From [Phialemoniopsis] sp. UDSM-2020 (lineage: Eukaryota; Ascomycota; Sordariomycetes; Thyridiales; Thyridiaceae), in contig JAEILZ010000001.1 of the NCBI GenBank assembly GCA_018873225.1, forward strand, positions 434,001-498,000: a DNA stretch of 64,000 nt. Reading direction: 5' to 3'. How positions within the stretch are numbered: the stretch's first letter is position 1; each line of letters starts with the position of its first letter. A program made the translations under genes and the position numbers. Positions 24,101-37,372 of the stretch are shown here, piece after piece. The notes under the pieces are model-generated. The model had not been told where the DNA came from and did no database searches. It saw nothing but the letters and a program-made list of their open reading frames with translations.

Positions 24101-27100
24101 GTCCTCATAAACCAGGATACCACAAACTCTGGCTCCCACTGATAAGCGGTTCCGAACATCGGATGAGAAGGTTTCTTATCTCTGACAAGCTTCACCACCT
24201 TCTTCAACAGGCCCAAGGCTCTTGTCTCTATCAATCTGCCTATCTATGTACACCGCACACACCGCGGAGAAAGAAGACGCGGCGTCGTCCAAGAGAGCTC
24301 CTCCTCCTAGTGCTTGCAGCAAGATCGTCGCCCACCATCTGACGGGGCTGCCGTCCGTCGTGGGGACTTTTTCCAATGAAGATGGGCTGAGGCTCCACTG
24401 GCCGTGGGTGCCTATCGACCCCCATAATTTCTTTAGACAACAGAGGATCGACAGGCGGTACGAGTAAGGCTGGACCGTTCCAAGAGTCAGCGACTCTTTC
24501 TGATGTGATTCAGATTTGTCTTTTTACATTTCTGTTGATCGAATGCGCCCATCATTGATTGCTATGGTTTTCTTCTTGGGTTGCGAAGTGTCGTCGTCGC
24601 TCACGATGCCGTGATTGCCGGCTGGGGTAGGTCACCCCATGTTGATCCAAATTACGCAGGATGAAATCAGGATGACAACAGCAAAATCCAGTGGCATTGG
24701 CGAATAGCGACACGCATTCTGCGACACAATCTGCGCTCAGAAAATGGCCCAGTAGTACAATCGTGATGACAGGACAGTAAGCAATGGTGCAAGCCGCACC
24801 TCAACTCCATGCGACGCCTTTCATCAGCCTGATTGAGAGCTCCTATGTGGCTTCATGCCGTTTCGTCACGATGTCGGTTCTCCGAGCCAAGAAAATGGGT
24901 CCCCGGCACGGTGCACGATGGTGTTTCAGTGCCGGGCATTTATTACGTTTTAGGCTGGCGAGATAGCCTAGAGCCAGCGGAACGTGTCCGTTACGCGCGG
25001 GCTCTTGGGGAAACGGCACAGTTGTCTAAGAGATCTTCCCACTGTGGCTGGTTCCGTTTCACCCACGTTTCCTCGTTGCTGGCACAGCACCGGCAGGCAG
25101 GCAGGCAAGGAATTTAACCACACACACGTTGTCTGGTTGTCACTTTGAGGCTTGCATGCCTGACTGCGCATGTGCCCTCTGCAGCCTGTGTGCCATTTTG
25201 TGCCTGTCGAATGTCGCATTTCGCACTTTGAGCCGACGGATGCGACAGAGCAATCCGGGTCCTATTGCTTGGTGCATAGCAATTCTTGATACTCGGCGCA
25301 CCATTTGCTCTTGAGCCCTGCTGAGGTATCTTTGCCTACAGTGATCTTCACCGTTTCTCCAGTTTCCTGTTCTCAGCACGAGCCACCTAAAGGATGCTAT
25401 TAATGACAAGGTTCGTCAGCGTTTTTCGCGCTTGAAACCCCCGCTAAACCTGGCCTGGAGCACTAACCCCAAAGATTGCTGATAGCGCAGCAAACCTTCA
25501 AACGGAAGCCACGGGCAAGACAAAAAAGGTACATCATGCATTTGGTGGTCTGATGGCGCAATCAGACATATTTTTGACAGCTTCCAAGACCGCATGGTTT
25601 GAGGTTCTGCGACGAGATTCAGGGTCCTGGGGTCTCTTCACTCACACCCCCTTTTCATTTGCTTGGATCAGACAACATATCAGGCCATACAAAATCAATA
25701 GGCATTCCCCGAACCCGAGATGTTGAGATGCCTTTTTTGTGAGGATCGAAGAAAGTCGACGAGGCCGGGAAGGAACGAGCCCCACCACGCGCCATGCCTG
25801 CCGAGACCAGAACGCTGCTTAGGCCATTGGCCAATGACAGGCTGCACTGACGGCACCACATTAGGGAGGGGCATTCGATTCGATAAGCCATTCGTGGCTT
25901 TCGCCTTTTCGCATCGAGATGGTGTGCAATTCATATCGACCGCCTCTCTCTCTTTTACTCAGCATCATCATCCCAAGCAGCCGGACTAGGCGGGAGAAGA
26001 GTGAGGCGGCATATGTCCGCATTCAATACCCATCTCTGTGCAGCAAAACGGTCACGGGTGGATTGGTAGGATTCGAGATGGCACTCTCGTCGGACACGGA
26101 GATTGCGACTTCTGGCAAACAAAGATAACGAGACGACCAACCCCGCGTGCAAACGCACATCATCTCCCCTTTCAACACCATGCAAGCAGTATCTATGTAC
26201 GGTGCAAGGTATCGCTTTCTCAACATGGAGACACCCTAGTCCTTCAACTCCCCGCGACAACTCCACCAACGAATCGCAAGGCCCCGGCCCTTAGCATGCT
26301 GCACTGCACGCTGGCGGTGAGCGAGCCAACTACCTATCGTGAGACCTGGGGTGTGTCGCAGACGGCAGATACACACATACGTAATTTCAAGGTAACGCTT
26401 CCTCCCAACGTCTGTGCAGCAGGTATGTCTTGCATCGCATCTCCATCTTCTCCTACGTGCACGATCTCCATGCTCCTTATGTCTGCCGAAACGAGAGGAG
26501 TCCCTTCTCTCGATGGCACCCTTATGGTTGTGCAAGATATGTTTGCGCCACATTTAGGAGAGAAAGTCTCTCCATGTGTTACTTATCCCCCGTTTCGAGG
26601 CTTGAGGGATATTCCATCTTGTCGGCTTGGTCACTACTGATCCGGGAAAGCTACCCGTCGAGTCCTCCGTGCCTCTAGTGAGGAGTCTGCTCGACGCTAT
26701 CTTGGGTAGCCTGTCAATAAGACTTATATGTGCGGAAACAGCGCCAAACAAGTCGAACAGCAGACGAGTCAGCGAGATGAAGGAGCTCGTTTTGCCTCCA
26801 ACATGCCCCCCTTAGGTGCGTGCGGGCGGGGAAGCGAGATGCATGGGCCAGCGCTGCGACGCATGAGACGTATCAATGACGCCGCCCGCTGTTATTGCCC
26901 GTTTCCCCTTATGGGGACTGGCTGAAGGAGCAGAGACTGGGTGCGGAGAGAGTCAGGGAGGAGCAAGCTGCGGTCAAGCTCTCATCTCCGTACACCTACA
27001 TTATTACCCGCACCTCCTCGGAGTTATTTTGGATGCTTGTGCTGGAGAGAGCTTTGACAGCTCCCTGACAGGCGCTACGGGTATCTGGAGAAGCACGAAG

Positions 27101-30100
27101 GGACCATTTAGTCTGGACAATCAGGGACTTCCCGCAAGCAGGGTCCTCGATCGACAGGCCGAATGTGATCTTGGATCTCAGAATAAGGGTAGCACATTGC
27201 ACCTTCTACCCGGATAGTCGCAGATCTGATCAGGGCAGGTCTTTTCCTGTCTCTCCTAGAACTCGCCTTATCGGTGGTGGTGGTGGCGGGGAGGGAGGAG
27301 CACCTTTGGCGATGGTGTCAACACCATCGATACCCTGCCAGCCCAGTCGCTGAATATCTCGCGTGTTGGGGAGACGTGGGTGTGTGTGGTCCCACACCAG
27401 GCGGCGCCTCCCAAAACGTTGGACTGCAGACTTTTGTCGCGGCACGCCAAGTTTAGCAGGAGAGAAAAGCAGCCGCAACATGCACGGCGGTGGAGCTCGA
27501 TGGCAGGCCTCGCTCGATCGCCGCGAGGCTTACCTGATTGGGGGAACCTTGCTGTTGGGATCAATGCCATATGGTGGCATTCTATCATTTCGCCCCGGAG
27601 CCAATAGCCTCGCGACGGCGAAATGATTGGCTTGAGCACCCATGGCAAAGCGGATTCTCCGTCGTCTCTTTGCATCGGCCACTTTGTGGTAAAAGCTCCT
27701 ATTGTGGGTGCGCGCGCGGGCGGGCTGGTACAGTAGCCTCGAGTTTTTGCAAGTGCGAATTAACTCACAGGCTACAGCTACTAGCTAGACGCCCCCCTGG
27801 CTAGTTCGGGACGAGCTTGCTTTGACAAGTCCGTCCTTTTTTTGGGTGGTGGGATCGATCCAAGGGACAAAAAGGATTTGGGGCTATTTTGTCAACGGGC
27901 TGCTGGTTACATGCTTCGTCCAATAGGTGGGACCAGCTATGGCATGTCTCTGGCTTGCTTTGGAGTCAAGTCATTGGTGTGAAACTTGTTCTGTGCAATG
28001 CGCGGGAGCGGGAGGAAAGCTCCTGTCCTATCAGAGGCTCTGGAGAGCTTCCCCGCGAAATTGCGAACAGACCTTTCTTACCTGATATTTTCTCTGGTGC
28101 GAGACACGAGCTGGGCGGATGCTTGCTTATTCCTTGATTGATGATGAGTACATCGAGGCATGGAAGCACGCCCGGACGACCAGGGCGCCGGATCTTTCTG
28201 CAGGAAGAGGAGAGTGGCTCGAGTGGCTCATCTCATTCCTTGTCATCTCAGGACATATGTCCTTTTTCTTACGGTTCCCGATACGAGCAAGCGGCACGCC
28301 TGCAGGTGCAAGATCGGTGATTCGATCTCATCTTACGGAGCATGTATGTACAAAGTATTATTGATTGAGTGTTCCCACTCTGTCTCTTTGTCATCTGCTC
28401 TGGCGGCAATTCTGTCAAATTGTTCCCGAAAGTGTGGATATCCCTCACCTGTCAAACACCCCAAGCTCTATGTTTAAAAACATCGCACCCTTCACCAGAC
28501 ATGCCACAAGTGCATACAAATCACCCGAGCAAATCTGCGGTGGTGGTGCAGGTATCCCCAGCCCGGCCTAGCAAAGAGAAAAACCTCTCTTCTCTCTCCG
28601 TTTGGGGTTTAGCGGGGGAAGGTGGGCATTCCCGCAATGGTAAGCTCCGCGGCGCAATGACGTAGGGCCTGCGTCTCAAGCCCCCGCGCGTCAATCGGTG
28701 CCTCTGGTGCGAGATCGATCTTTTTTTGCGCATTCGAGCCCAGCTGCGTCTGAAACGCGGGTCACTGCTTCTGCGCTAGGCATGGGTTGACCTTTGCCAG
28801 CGGGTCCTACCTAGCGGAACCCCCTGTACGTAGACTGGCCCGCCTTCTGCTGTAAGCTGAGCTTTTACAGCGGTCTTGCCCCTTTGCTAAATTAATTGAT
28901 AGGTGGAAGTGGGCTGGAATTATCCACTGTTTAGCGGTGGTCCCATATTGTTTGGCGCTGCTGGGCTGGAGAGGCTCCATTTTGATACAGACATATTGGT
29001 GAGAATATGGATCCTCACATCGCATTCCTCCCCGTGCAGACGCTGCTGGAGCTTCATCTATTCTGTCCCTGTTGAGAATAGCTTCACGTCGCCGCAATTA
29101 CGGACATGCAAAGTCTGCGTAGATCGTCTCCGCCGGCGGCCACGGCGGCGTGATTGGGAAATATTTCTCTCAAGCTTGCGCGCGCGGTGGGGGTTGTGTT
29201 CTTTTCTGAATGAGGCCGAGCTCTCGTTTCTACAGGGATGGAGCTCTCGGGCATTGGCACGAAAGCTCACCTGTCATGTCCGGAACAGGATAACGGCAGG
29301 GCAGATCGCAACACCACCCGTGGGTGCCGAGACGGCACATCTTCCTGGCAATCAAGCCGCCGTTGCCTGTTTGAGGAAGCTTTCGAAGGATATCCGCAGG
29401 AATGCTGACAGGAACATGCAAGGGGCCGCTAAGGAAAATAAAGAGATCGAAGATCGCGAGCATAGCTCACCGCCGATTCTTCATGTCTGAACCCGGCACG
29501 ACGGGACCCGAAACGCCAGATGTGCTCTCTTGAAGCTATTCATGGTGCCTGCCGTCCTGCTGATCCCTCTCTGTTTCGTCAAATAATAGAACCGACGGAG
29601 GAGGAGGAGGCTCTGTTGCCTCGCTTCCCACTTTTTCCCCTCTTCCTTGGCATTTCAACCCATGCCTTGTCAAACCTCCCTCCCCCACACTGCAAAACTT
29701 CACGATGGCTTCATTACAAACGCACACGCCCTCCCCCCCCCCCCTGACAACGGGGTCAATGCCAACCATGGGCGTTCGTTCGCCCCGGCTCCTACGCTTG
29801 CTGCATGAAATCTCGCTTACTGTTTGGACGAAACGGCGCGCTTTTCTTGCTACACGATGACGTAGGTCTCTGCTAAGCGGGTATTTTGTCTTGTTCATCT
29901 CTTTTTTTTTTTCGCGCCAGGCGTGCGAAATTGAAGCCGGCGCGGCGGGCCCCTTCATTACTTATTTTCCGATAGCTTGGAGCGCCGTCGCCCCCGTCGG
30001 TGTGGAGACCGCTTCGGGGAGGTTTCCCACGATGGCTTCATGGTGGCTGGTCGCTGGCGTCTGAGATTACGGTATCATGTCTCGTAAAAGCTTTCATTCT

Positions 30101-33100
30101 TACCTCTCATTTCAGGGAGGAAGCATGGGGGCGTGTGGTGTTCTCTCTTGGGGCCTGTCGAACCGTTGAGACACCAGCAAGGAAGAAACCTTGTTTGCGA
30201 ACTCAACCGGTCCGGGACCGGGAAATGATGCCAGTGTCTGATGCCTACGAGGGAGTTTCAAACTTCACGAAACCAAGGCAGAGGCCGATGGTGAGAATTT
30301 GGTATGGCTGTTGTGCACCGCACCGCTCCCCAGAAGGTGAGCCGGAGGTCCGCGCCTCTGGGACAGGCACGTTGGCTGATGCGTGGTGGCTTGCGTTTGG
30401 CTGGCCGAGACAAGGGGGCCAGCAAAGCATGACGATGCTTCCATGTCCTGCAATGTAAGGAAAAACCGGTTGCCAACCCCAGACTTTGTGTGCAGCAGAT
30501 CTTGGGCAGGTGACCTAGCCGAGTCCGGGGGTGAGATTACTCAGATCTGAACCAAGCTGGAGTATTCTCCGGACTTCGAATGTTGAGTTGGCAAACGCTT
30601 GTTCGTGTAAGTGCATCTCTGATACTTTGGCCAAGATCTAAGAATTGCTTTTTTTAGTTGATGTCTGTGCTCCAAACTTGGTTTCAACGCTCGCTCTAGC
30701 GCTCTCTTGCCCCAAGCCCACTGGAGAACGGCTCTCTCTCAACACCAAAGAACCGCCGTCGGAGGAGTGGCCGAACAGCCACTCATCGTGCTTCAAATCT
30801 ACCGCCGACGCCGGTCTTGAGTCGGTCTCTGGAGAGACAGCAAAGCAGCATCCTCCTCCCAGCCACTGCTTCTGTGGCTTGAGTAGCGCTGCCTACGAGA
30901 TCCCCCAAGCGCGTCCACTAGGCGCCACCGCTTACTGGCCGCTCGTCACACCGACAAAGGGGCAAAGAAGCTAAAGCGAGAGAAAAACGTGCAAATGCGA
31001 CGCCGCGTTGCATCCCTTGCTTGGGACCTTGGCGGTGTGCCAAAGACAAAAAAAGCCTACTTTGGTAGAGAGCGACGGCGACAGCGAGAAGCCCCTGAAA
31101 AGGTTGCAACCATTTCCTCCCAACGGACTGGTCCAGCAAAACTTTTTTTCGTACCTCCTTCTATCATGCAAAAACTCCGACAAATGCACACAACAAAGAG
31201 GAAAACTTTGTTCGCTCCGACCACTTGGTTACAGTCCCAAAAATATCTCAGCGCGGCGCTTTGCGGCTGAAAAGATTGGCTATGGGCGGGTAGACCGTTG
31301 ATGGTCCAGACTTTTCTAGAGGCTGAACATCTTTACCCGATCGAGCAGGTCGTTTTGATTACAGCGCAGAAGAGCCGACAAAGACGACGACAACGCTCAT
31401 GAGGAGAATCCTTTTGTCATTGGGAATAGTTGCATGACAGTCTAGATGGCGAGTGGCATCTAGAAGGAATATTTCAAACAATTTGTCGGTTTGATACGAG
31501 ATTCTAGATCTGATGTGTGGTTGCGCGATGTAACCACAGCGCTCGTTCCACTGAAAGCTCAGTGGGCTACGGGCGGGACGCTCCCGGCTCCGATGCACGG
31601 AGCCGGAGCTGGAGGGTTTGTTCGAGGCCACGGCGCCGCTCCGTAATCACGGTCGGACAGGCTTGGAGACGGATGAATTAACGAACAAGTTGTCTCCTTT
31701 CCCCAGCAGCTGAACCTCTGTCCAATTGACAGAGCGAAGGCACAAGAGATCGAAAGTGAGGGCCAGCAAGCTGCTGGCGCTCGGGCGATGCCATGTCAGC
31801 GCTGTCGCTGATGCATCGCACGCCCTGGTCGCACCCGACACCCATCCCGAAACATTATTTCGGGAGCGCATTCTGTGACCCGTACCTTTGGAACACCCTA
31901 CCAACAGTGTGGCGCGCCGCCGGCCACACGTTCGGAGCAACCAGGCCCTGCATCCAGCGGTGCGACCGGGGCGGGCGCCTGGACGGACGTGAAGGCGTCT
32001 TCCTTGGACAATCTAGAACACAAGCAACCCCGCCAGCGCCGCCGCCCGTTGTTGTGCGCGGTGTCACGGCAGGGAGAGGACACAGGACCGTTTCACTCCG
32101 TTTTCCTCACAGAGCGCCCGTCTTGAGGGATAAGTCCACGGCGGCGTCGTTCCGGACAGCGCGTGCACACCGGCCCTACTGCCGACACTTGTTTTTATCA
32201 ACTACAGGGTTCTCGACACCTCACCTATGCAGCGCTAGCTCTGGCGATCTCTTTTTCATCTTCTTTGCTTGCGAGATACGGATGGCCCGGGAGAGGAGTA
32301 AGCCCTGGAGGACCGACCCCCTTGTTGGAGGCGGTCAGGGACATGGGCTTGTCTCTTCTTCCCCGCACTTGCACCAACAGGCCCTCCCTTGGCGCAGCAT
32401 TCCCCCGTGTTTGCCATGCCTAGTCCGGGCGATGGTCTGGGGAAAGGGGGTCAGCCAGCATTCTTTGGGAATGCGGCTTGTGCGTTGGCTGGGAGAAAGA
32501 CGGTCTAGATGAATGCCGGTCCGGGTCTGGAAGAGCGGCAGCATTGCGACGGTGAGTGACCCTTGCTTGAAGAGGTCTGTAAGGCGGGCGCTACTGCAGT
32601 CCAGAGGCGCGCCCATACTATCGCGACGCCGCTCCTCAATAGCAGTGTATCAACTGTTCACACCTACCTCAGGTTTGATAGCCCGCCTCACCGCGTCCCC
32701 TCCTCTCCAAGGACGTGTCCCTCCGTTCGACACGACGTGGCCCAGCGCTAGCGCAGCTGTGCGCCCGGAAGACAGGAGAGCCAATCGAGGAGGGGGTCGG
32801 TGAGAAGGGGCAGCGAGCCTGTACACACCATCAAGAATGGCCCCCTTGGGTAGACTCCCCTGGTTTGCGGAGTGAACCCTCCCACCCCTCCTCCTCGCAG
32901 GTTGGTGGGTGGTGTGGGGAAAAGGTACGGCGGTGGCATGGTGTGAGGTGAGTATCGGCCGTTTGATTGCACCCCAGGAGATAACGCCACGACACTGCAA
33001 AAGGTCTGCCGAGGAGAGTGGTATTTACTGCGAAAATAAGGACACATAAAACCCCGGTGGTGGCGAGACGTCTAGCAAGATTCTTGATAATGGAATCGCC

Positions 33101-36100
33101 GCATATGGCATGGTGTTCATGCATCTTGATGAAGAGTTTTTATTCATGACAAACATTATTGCTTCGAGATAATTTGATATGGGTAACACCACTTTTGGCA
33201 TTCTTTGCAGGATCTTGTTTCAATGTGCTTGAGAGATCCTCCTCAGTCCTTCGAACATTGTCTTCTCCACGGGGGTTGGCTGGCGGGAGAGCTAAGGTAG
33301 CGCGAGGAGCTGGTTCCCCGCCTCTATCACACTCTTCGCATAATCCTCCTGCCCGCAGTAGTCGAGAACGTGCTCAAATTTCAACTGATAACGAGTCCTA
33401 CTGCAGAGCTAGATAGACAGCTTGTCAATAATCTCTTAGTCTCTAGTATGCGTGCCTTTGAGGCAGAGGGCAGTAGCAAGAGGTCTCGGCCATCGACGGT
33501 GTGATAGTGATAATCTCGGGGGGCCATGCATGCAGGTCGATGAGTCGCGCGAGTAGGTATGCCATTCTGCAATCAGGGCGATGCAAGTGTCGAATGGTAT
33601 TCGCAGCATGCGGAAATTAGAGCGTTACATCTACCCTGAGCCTCTCTCCCCAGCACTCGTCATTGTCTTGTCATTTTGTCTGATCTGTGGCACGACATTT
33701 GTCAGAGTGCGGCCGATAGCACCCAAAGACCAAGAGACACAGAGACACGGGTTGCAGTCTTGCAGAATCGATTGGATGCAACATCGTTCCCGCCTATAAG
33801 AAACGTCCAGTTGGTTCTTCCTATGCCTGCAATGGGTGTGCCGTGAAGCCGAGATAACTCCTCACGGGCAAAACGCCTCTTTTCTTGGGATGGCGGGTAT
33901 CGTAACCCTTCCCTGTCCTCCCCCTCTTTCTTTCCCCCTCCATCTCGGGCCTGACTGACAGGCATCACAAGAAAGCGGGGCTGCAGCAGTTTGATAGCTG
34001 TGTTTTAGAGGTTATGCACCTCTATGGGCAAGCCTCCTTCTTCTAATTTCTACCCCAACCCCTCTCTCTTCTCGCTATGCTGAAACGCAGCTTTGCTATT
34101 GGATGATTTGGGGCAACTTGCCATATCTGCAGAATTGCATGCAATGAGGGGTGGCAGAGAACTGCAGTCAGCGAACGCATGTATTCTCGCTAAATAGATT
34201 GGGGCTGCTCCTCTTCCGTTATCTCTTCCTGCTGCAACAACTTTCACGTGAAACGAAAGTGTGGCCTATCAAATAGGGTGGTACAGCTATGCAAATCTGG
34301 TTTCTGCCGAATGAATGCGCGGCTGAGGCGAACATCGAGGGTGTGGGCTGCGTTTTGCTATTGAGCTTGAGGTTTTTGATTTCTCATCAGGCATAATCAG
34401 GTTAAAGATGCTTCATCCCGCGTTGCGTTCGTAACCGTCCCCTCCTTTAGGGTCCATTGTGAAGCTATTCCCGACCCTACCTTTTCACGTCTACACCATC
34501 TCGTAGGCCCAGTTCGTGGCGTTGCAGGCTGGGGGTTACTGTACGACGCGGTTGCAGTCGGCCTGAGGACCTGCCGTCCTTTCGTGCTGCACGAAGCCCG
34601 AATGTCAAGGCCATCGTGATGCTTGCTGCACCCCAGACATCGGCACACAGGTGTGGCAGACATGACGACGGGACCACGATGTGCACTTGGAGTTTCGATG
34701 CACAGATGAATTCATCTCGACTGCTGAATGTCCGGGACTGGCAGAACAAACTCCAGCAACCGGAAGTTGTTGTGCATGATCATCATCCCCAATGTCGCTA
34801 CCCGACCCGAGTGTGACGGGACGGGCCCATGCGGTTCGTCGATGCGGGTGTTTCGTATTGTCTGTCAATATAGAAAAAATTGAATACGCGATGCCCTCCC
34901 GTGAATTATCAGCCGCACAAGTTCATCCTGTCTCACCGAGGTCGTCGTGGTGCAGAGGTGTGGCTGCTGGGTGCTCCAATGTTGGTAGCAACGCGTCTCG
35001 CGAAACCATCCTTTTCCAGCTCTTATCTGATGTGACGTCTGAAGGGCCGTCAATTTGACCAATCTCAGGACCCAATCCATGGTGGTGTACTGCAAAGCTC
35101 AATTGTGCCAGGGGTCTAACCTGCCCTTCACCTTGATCGGCGCCTGCAGCGCGGGTTACACAGCCTTGGGGAGGGTGGCGACCGTTCTTCGGCTGCGGGA
35201 TGCGCAGATCAGGGTCCTGTTGTTGATAAGCAGCGCAATTGGGGGGTTGGGCAAGTGATTGATTGGGTTGCAAAGTCGTCCTTGGAAGAATTTTGGGTTT
35301 GTTGAGGAGACCAACTAACAAGACGGGCGGTGTTGACTAAGTCAAGGAGGGTTGCAAGCCTGACGTATGTCCAGACCTTTCCCCAGGAAAGGAAAGCCAC
35401 TTAGCTCATGCTCCAACCCGCTGCCAATCTAATTAACTTTTCCTGGGGTTCGAGTATGGAGTGTAAGACTCCATTGTCAAATCTGACATAGCAACCGGAC
35501 ACCCACACGAATGGGTAAAGGCTCGCCGATATGGACCGGTGAGCTGCTGCGCGGGTCTGGATCGCGATGTTCGCGATCTAGATCCCGTAGCTAGCCGTCC
35601 CTTGTTGCTCTAGGCAAGCTGGGTCCCGTCCGTCATGGCCGTCGTAGCTGCAATGGCAGTCGTCAACCCTGCATGAGAAGGCGTGCTGCTTGCTATCCAT
35701 GTGACCGTGAAATGCAGCTTCATCCGCAGCTCTCGAACTATGCATTGGGTGCTGAGTGATGCCTCTCGTCTGCTTCTCGTCTCAGAGACCGATCTCGACG
35801 AGTCTAGACCTATCGGATCATTATCACCAACGGTGTTGAGAGGATCGTCCGTTGAGGCTCGGCGGGACTCATGCCAGACGGTTGCGCACTTCGGGCGGTG
35901 ATCCCCCAAAACACCGGGGTCGAATGTGTGATATGCTTATCGACTGACTGTGACATAATCCCGATGCCTGCTGGGGCCCGTAGCCGATGATGCCCACCAA
36001 CACGCCTGAGGATAATTAAAGAGCTGCAGAACATCGATATATCACATCTGCTGCACCCCGCCGATCAACGACGCAACCGAGGGCTGCGTGTGGCTGGAAA

Positions 36101-36640
36101 TGTGCACATTCCGTGCGTGTGTGTGTCTGGTCGCGCAGAGATCAGCCAATGTACCAGATTTGTCCACAGGTTGTAACTTCAGAATCTGGGGAAGTATCTT
36201 CGATTGTCATGCAATTGCAGATACGTCAGGCAAAAAAAGGACCACCATGAAGCAAGACTATTAGCAAATTCGCTATCAGCTTCCCCAGTCCAAGCTGTCG
36301 ATCAGCTGCAGAAAGCAAAGTTGGGAATCAGGGTCCAAGTGATCAGCGCCTGGCGACCCCACAAGCTGTGACGAAAGGCGCCTCCTCTAACCAGCTCTGA
36401 TGCCGATCTCTGATGATCAGCAAGGGAATTGTTGAATGGGCATGAAGTCAGAGTGCAGATACTCGTAGAATATTTCGGTGGAATGGACGTGCTTGGATTT
36501 TCTTCTTTTCTTCTCATGGGTAGGCGAAGAGGTTGCCCGATGAGCGGCCGTCGATGAGATCAACATTCGGCTTCAGTATATCGCCGTCCGGAATCGGAAC
36601 GGGCGGCAAGGACAGTTCAGCGCAATTTGGTCATCGAGGA
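18135..36640. other. Long gene-free region (about 18.5 kb)
   Basis: No frame here is longer than about 240 codons, and none shows a domain, conserved intron pattern or signal peptide. The left 2 kb is the promoter/5' leader of the Gac1-like gene (CT- and GA-rich). Simple tracts include a 13-base G run at 18799-18811, a 13-base T run at 20407-20419, a 12-base C run at 29733-29744 and GTGC/GTGT repeats near 20070 and 36118. The largest open frames (26038-26640, 28903-29490, 31793-32512, all plus) have compositions typical of chance frames. I see no tRNA, and no transposase or reverse-transcriptase motif in the open frames. Base composition is fairly even, so this does not look like RIP-degraded repeat DNA. 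Confidence 0.6.
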
Positions 36641-37372
36641 TACTAAGTGTAACTAGTCAGTAGTCGCCGGTGTGCATGTAGGTGAAAAGTTCAAGGGAGA
36701 GCATAGCAAAGCAAAACAATGTCTTTCATAGCCCAAGGCTGATATCAAGAGTGTCTACTATGCATATTGCAATGCATTAGTGTCATTGGTAGTCGAACAA
36801 TAATTTCGGTACGAATATGATTAACCTCAACCAAGTTCAATGCTCATAACATACAATGAATCTGGTTGAGAGATATTGATTGAAGCACAAATGAAGCACA
36901 AATAAAGCACAAACATGTCTCCAGTCCAAAGGACTATGCACTTCAATATCAACCACCTAGAAAAGGACTTCAATAACAACAAACTTCTCTATACGCCGTT
37001 AATCGAGCTCGCCCTGACAACTGAGTCCGTTATAATGAGTCGATGGTGGTTTAACTGTATCTACATATGTAACCTTATCGATATTGAAAGTCCTAAGTGT
37101 TGGGTACGTTACTTTCCTCTGGATAATCAAATCACGATATATCATCTCATATAACGACAACCTCAAAACGATCAGTTGAGAAGAGATTGACTTAGGAACG
37201 CTACCTGACTCCTGGTCTCGCTAGAAGAACATGATGCACTTTGAAATTATCTCAATAACGCCGAAGCAAGAATGCCGGGTATCCCTCGTATCCAGAAAGC
37301 AAATACAGCCTAACAGAACACTTCGTCGTCCGGGGACTCTCAACACTTGAGCTGGTATCATCGTCGGGCTGC
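36641..37372. other. AT-rich patch at the right end of the gene-free region
   Basis: Clearly richer in A/T than its surroundings. It contains an 11-bp tandem repeat (36882-36914) and an unconvincing 79-codon frame (36915-37154). It could be a degraded transposon or LTR remnant, or simply an AT-rich 3' flank of ATG17; no terminal repeat is visible. Confidence 0.4.
36882..36914 (+). repeat. 11-bp tandem repeat, three copies
   Basis: GAAGCACAAAT twice (36882-36892, 36893-36903), then AAAGCACAAAC (36904-36914), head to tail. Seen directly in the sequence. Confidence 0.9.

Noticed and set aside
26038..26640. 200-codon plus frame in the gene-free region
   Set aside because: Thr/Ser/Pro-rich chance-like composition with no recognisable domain; overlapped by several equally long frames.
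29130..29139. CCGCCGG in the gene-free region
   Set aside because: Isolated, overlapping copy in a GC-rich stretch far from any gene start; used only as background for the cluster motif.
28903..29490. 195-codon plus frame in the gene-free region
   Set aside because: Starts plausibly but shows no domain and ends in low-complexity basic sequence; not enough to call a gene.
31793..32512. 239-codon plus frame in the gene-free region
   Set aside because: Composition (Arg, Pro, Ser, His, Cys rich, no hydrophobic pattern), no motif and no intron context; looks like a chance frame.
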